From: Salarias fasciatus
Lineage: Eukaryota; Chordata; Actinopteri; Blenniiformes; Blenniidae
Assembly (NCBI RefSeq): GCF_902148845.1
Contig: NW_021941230.1
Span: 8,395,859 to 8,459,858 of the forward strand
Reading direction: 5' to 3'
Length of the DNA stretch: 64,000 nt
The notes beneath the pieces are model-generated. The model was not told where the DNA came from. It was given only the letters and a program-made list of their open reading frames with translations, and ran no database searches. The translations under genes were made by a program, and so were the position numbers. This document shows positions 60,677 through 64,000 of the stretch, one piece after another; within the stretch, counting starts at the first letter, position 1; each line of letters opens with the position of its first letter.

Positions 60677-60780
60677 ACACTTTGCCCTACCAAGTATTTT
60701 CAAATAGAAATGCCACTGCTCAAAAGTCACTTTTGCCAGCAGCTGCCCCCCCACACACTTTTCAAAACAAACTGACGCCC
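59700..60780. other. Spacer between VX3 and gene D
   Basis: No gene recognised. Contains a hairpin at about 60,550-60,622 and a CA run at 60,642-60,675. Confidence 0.5.
60550..60622. repeat. Inverted repeat (hairpin)
   Basis: TAGAGATGGGAAGTGTGAC pairs with GTCACACTTTCCATCTCTA, arms of about 19 bp with one mismatch and a loop of about 35 bp; possibly a very short MITE. Confidence 0.7.
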
Positions 60781-60784
60781 TTGA

Positions 60785-63700
60785 TCATATAACAGCTTCA
60801 TCTCTCACTTTACGTTTCCACCTACAGGAATAAAAGAAAAGACATTTAGAACACGGCATGGATGAAATATCAGCATGTTAACAAATTCCAAGAAAAAGAT
60901 TAACATAGTGTGAAAAATTCATCTAACCTCTTGTGTATCCCTGCAACCACCGCAACAATAACGCAGACCATGACCGTAACGACACAGACGCTCAACACGA
61001 CGGCCACGTGAGAATGACCCGTCCCTGCAGAGAGATCACAGATCAGTGAGTGACTCATCAGAGTGCTGCACAGAGGCGGAGCTTTACAACAACACTAGGA
61101 AGCAGTCACTAATTATACTATCAGTGGTCAATGGTAACAGTTCTGGACTGAACAATATGTTTCCTGTGATAACTTACAGTAACCTTTATGAGGCAGCTGA
61201 AATTTGCAAAGTGGAAGCATCATGACCTGAGGCTGCTTCACATCATCATTCAAGCCTAAAATAAATCTAAAAGTCATAAGACTGCAAATGAGGGGAAAAT
61301 GAACGTCCAGAACGCAAATCTCAGAGTTCACTCACTTTTTACACCTACACTGTCCATGTTGTGTGTTCAATAAAGACCTAAATATTTCATTTTAATTTAA
61401 TTACTGAATTAAATACATTTCTTTTGATTTTAATTTAAGAAAGTTTTAGGCCTGATATGCAAAGACTCTGTGTCAGTCATGTCAAACAGACTGCAGGTTT
61501 CAATTAAATGACTGATATGTAGTGCAAACAGGAGTATTGCAAGGAAGGTCTTGCTTTAGATCCTGTTTATACGAGAACAAACTGTGCATGTTTCTGGGTG
61601 TTTCTATGCGCGATTTGATGGAGATGTGACGCTCATGAAATCTCAGTCACATTTCATGTAGTTTTGTTTATTTTGAAGGTATTATTTCTGTAAATGTGAT
61701 TTGTGAATACAAGCCGAAATGATTAATTATTGCTTCTTCTAAGGCCGTGTTTCCACCAGACGCAATGAACGCGACAGCATTTGCGGGACATTTGCTAGAC
61801 GCGCGTGTCATCGCTGGTACAAATCTGCAAAAAAGCCTCGCCGCTCGTCACGGCATCACGTCACTCCAAGCCCGCCAATCATTTCACTATCGAACATGGG
61901 AGTGTGTGTGTGCGCGCATGCATGTTGATCGATGGTGCAGTTTTTGTTCTTTTTTTGTTTTTATGACTGTTTTTACTGTTCAGCACTTTGCGTTGTTTTT
62001 ATGAATATGAGAAGTGCTTTCACAATTAAAGACTGAGATTGAGATGCTCCGCCTGCCACCATCGCTGCTCTGTATTCGGCATGGGGACGTCAGCTCCGGC
62101 TGCGGCCGAGGCGCCGGCATCTCTTCTGGCTGCATGCTACACTACGGAGGCGGTTATGAGCTCGGTGAGTTCCACCGTCTTCTGTAGGAGCTGCACCTGG
62201 ACGGCCGGTTCCAGAACTGCTTCAGGCTGACGCCTGGTTTCCACCAGAAGCGGTGAACAAATGAAATTGGGCACTTCGCTTGCCGCTCGCCTTGGCATCT
62301 CGCCAACTGCTCTGCGTGGTCGGGGCCCTGCATGCCCTACGTCAGAACGTCGGTGACGACCTCCAAGCTGATAGGCTGTCCTGACAGGCCCATTTTTCGC
62401 TGGAAACGCTCGCGCCGGCCGCCCGCTGCGTCATTACATTGACTTTGTATGTAATCTCATTGCACGAAAAATTCGAGCCGCGTTTGGTGGACACACGGGG
62501 TAAGAGCAAAGAAAATTCTCTTCATATGAGACACTTAGTTATTCAGTGTCACCAGTAGGAGGTAGTGGTGCCTTGTCTCTCCTTGCGAATGAACCCATGT
62601 GCATTTTCTCATTCTTTTGAGCGAAGCTACACTGCACTACATGCAATGGTTGCCAGTCTCATTTGTCCTGTTTTACAGGTTAGTGGAGTGCAAATACTCA
62701 TAAAACGAACTCACACTTGTGGTTAAGTGTTTAGAGAAGATGATCATTTGAGTTTGTTTATGTTCTGAGTATATTTGATGGTGTTTTTTCTGAATGAGAT
62801 ACGTATTTCCTCCGAGCGTCGCATGTGGCCTAAGAAGGTGCAGCGCTGTAGTTTTTCTTTATGACCAAAACGAGGTATTAATTTATGGCTCCAGCACATT
62901 TTATTTTAGGTTAAAGGTCATTCTTATGGGTACTGTATACTGTTGATGTGTAAATAAGTTATGCGTTACAGTAATATCTTCATGTGATTGTTGGAAAATT
63001 GTTAAAATTTACCAACTTTGTCTTCAGCTCATGTAATCATCCCAGAAATTCCCAGAAAGAGCAATACACTCATGTCTGCAATTTGAACAGGAAGTAAGGT
63101 TAATTAAGTTACATTTTCATTAGTTTTGTTGTGAACTGAGTGATGAACAGTTAATTTGACTGAAAAGGAACGTTTTAATGCAGTACTATGCTGGATGCAA
63201 GATCATTTTTTTGTGGTAAAATGACACTGTGTTGTTTAAATGAGAAAACAGGATTGGCATGTTGCTGTTCAAAATAAGTTGTGATTGTGTTTCTGATATT
63301 ATGTTAAAAAGATATGGGAATATGGAAAGGAAAGAATATATTATGGGATTTGAGAATAAATTATTTTGAGCGAAGCTACACTGCACCCAATGCAACGGTC
63401 ACCAGTCTCATTTGTCCTGTTTTACAGGAATCTTATCTGCTTTACAGGTACTCAGTCTGAGATCTGCTACAGAGACTCCAACTTTAAAGTAACAAAGACG
63501 ATATTCAGTGGCAAGAAATAAGAATTTTACAACAACAGCTAACAAAGAATTTAAAAAAAGCCAAAAAAATGTCCGATCATAGAGTCTGCCAGTGAAAGTC
63601 GTGGGGGGCCAGGTGAGGGAATGCCCCTTCTTACACCTCCCTTTCCTCGTTAATAACCGATGCCATCAAAACATTCTGAACATGATAGATCACATTTGGA

Positions 63701-64000
63701 ATGTTCGGCACATGATCTTCCTGCATGGTGATGTAAACTGACTGTGTGTGGTTGATGTACACACCGTCCTCCGACTCCTCGTGCTGTACAACCAGAGGGA
63801 TTCTCTCCGTCCTCTGGCCCGGCTTCCCTCTGTTCAGCACACAGTCCACCTGTCCCTTCCAGGGGGCATCAAGCCTCAGCGTGATGCTGCTGCTGCTGAT
63901 GAAGGTGCGGTCAGCATTTTTGACGGTCTGCGTTTGCTCCGGGCTGGAGGAGGCGACTCCGGAGGGTAGCTCCCACTGAATGCTGGGAGCTGGTTTACCT
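60785..64000 (-). CDS. CD200 (OX-2)-like protein D, 3' part (continues beyond the window)
   Basis: Close paralogue of gene C. - strand exons visible: C-type domain from the window edge (64000) to 63765 (GKPAPSIQWELPSGVASSS, SSSSITLRLDAPW, VDCVLNRGKPGQRTERIPL), helix 61024-60928 (VAVVLSVCVVTVMVCVIVAV), last exon 60821-60785 (WKRKVRDEAVI then stop). The C domain keeps the core Trp. The helix exon is 9 bp longer than in gene C (extra AGI region before HKR). Signal and V exons would lie past 64,000. The intron between C domain and helix exons is 2.7 kb against 1.0 kb in gene C, owing to a 1.85-kb insertion. It stands about 16.7 kb from gene C, on the far side of the VX array, in the same orientation. 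Confidence 0.82.
61626..63473. mobile_element. Insertion of about 1.85 kb in the gene D intron, including a TIR element
   Basis: Aligning with gene C, GATTTGATAGAGAT...CCCAACTTTAAA is continuous there but interrupted in D. The insert contains an element at 61,743-62,500 with ends GGCCGTGTTTCCACCAGACGC and, reversed, CCCGTGTGTCCACCAAACGC, plus an internal partial repeat of the same motif near 62,234. A directly repeated segment of about 61 bp (62,619-62,679 and 63,368-63,428) lies to its right. No transposase seen. Confidence 0.6.

Noticed and set aside
62039-62230. 63-codon + strand frame in the gene D intron
   Set aside because: Lies within the TIR element, matches no transposase motif I can see and has no splice context.

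Overview
The window looks like chromosomal DNA of a spiny-rayed teleost fish. It has dense CA microsatellites, L2-type LINE and Tc1-type transposon pieces, TIR elements, and small intron-rich genes whose exon borders are mostly phase 1, as in leukocyte immunoglobulin-superfamily (IgSF) genes. I see no bacterial-style operons, rRNA, tRNA or CRISPR.

Layout. 1-10.4 kb: GC-rich, non-coding, rich in simple repeats. 10.4-20.9 kb (+): a tandem duplication carrying two BTLA-type inhibitory receptor genes (10,942-13,163 and 19,107-20,330). Between them lies a complete 76-codon gene (13,747-14,603) with a signal peptide, almost no ectodomain, an arginine-bearing membrane segment and a short tyrosine tail. 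21-25.2 kb: non-coding. 25.3-29.9 kb (-): a CD200-family gene with two V domains plus one C domain, with an L2 LINE in one intron and another LINE piece in a second. 30.5-41.5 kb (-): two nearly identical tandem units, each with a complete six-exon CD200-like gene (CD200-A and CD200-B). 41.5-44.1 kb (-): a more diverged CD200-like gene (C) whose V domain is split over two exons. 47.4-59.7 kb (-): three copies of an IgSF gene family I do not recognise (VX1-3), each with a different lesion. A 3.3-kb TIR element lies between copies 2 and 3. 60.8 kb to the end (-): the 3' half of a fourth CD200-like gene (D) that runs off the window.

In mammals CD200 and BTLA are neighbours (human 3q13.2), so the locus appears to be the fish counterpart, expanded by local duplication. 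CD200-type proteins are normally ligands for inhibitory receptors on myeloid cells. BTLA is an inhibitory receptor on lymphocytes. The window is therefore an immune checkpoint cluster in the middle of birth-and-death evolution: duplicated genes, altered tails, a domain gain, a broken exon at a duplication junction, and decaying copies. The most novel items are the microgene, the second BTLA copy with a stripped-down signalling tail, the V-V-C CD200-type protein and the unnamed VX array. All gene models were read by eye from splice sites and reading frames; no alignment or transcript data were available.
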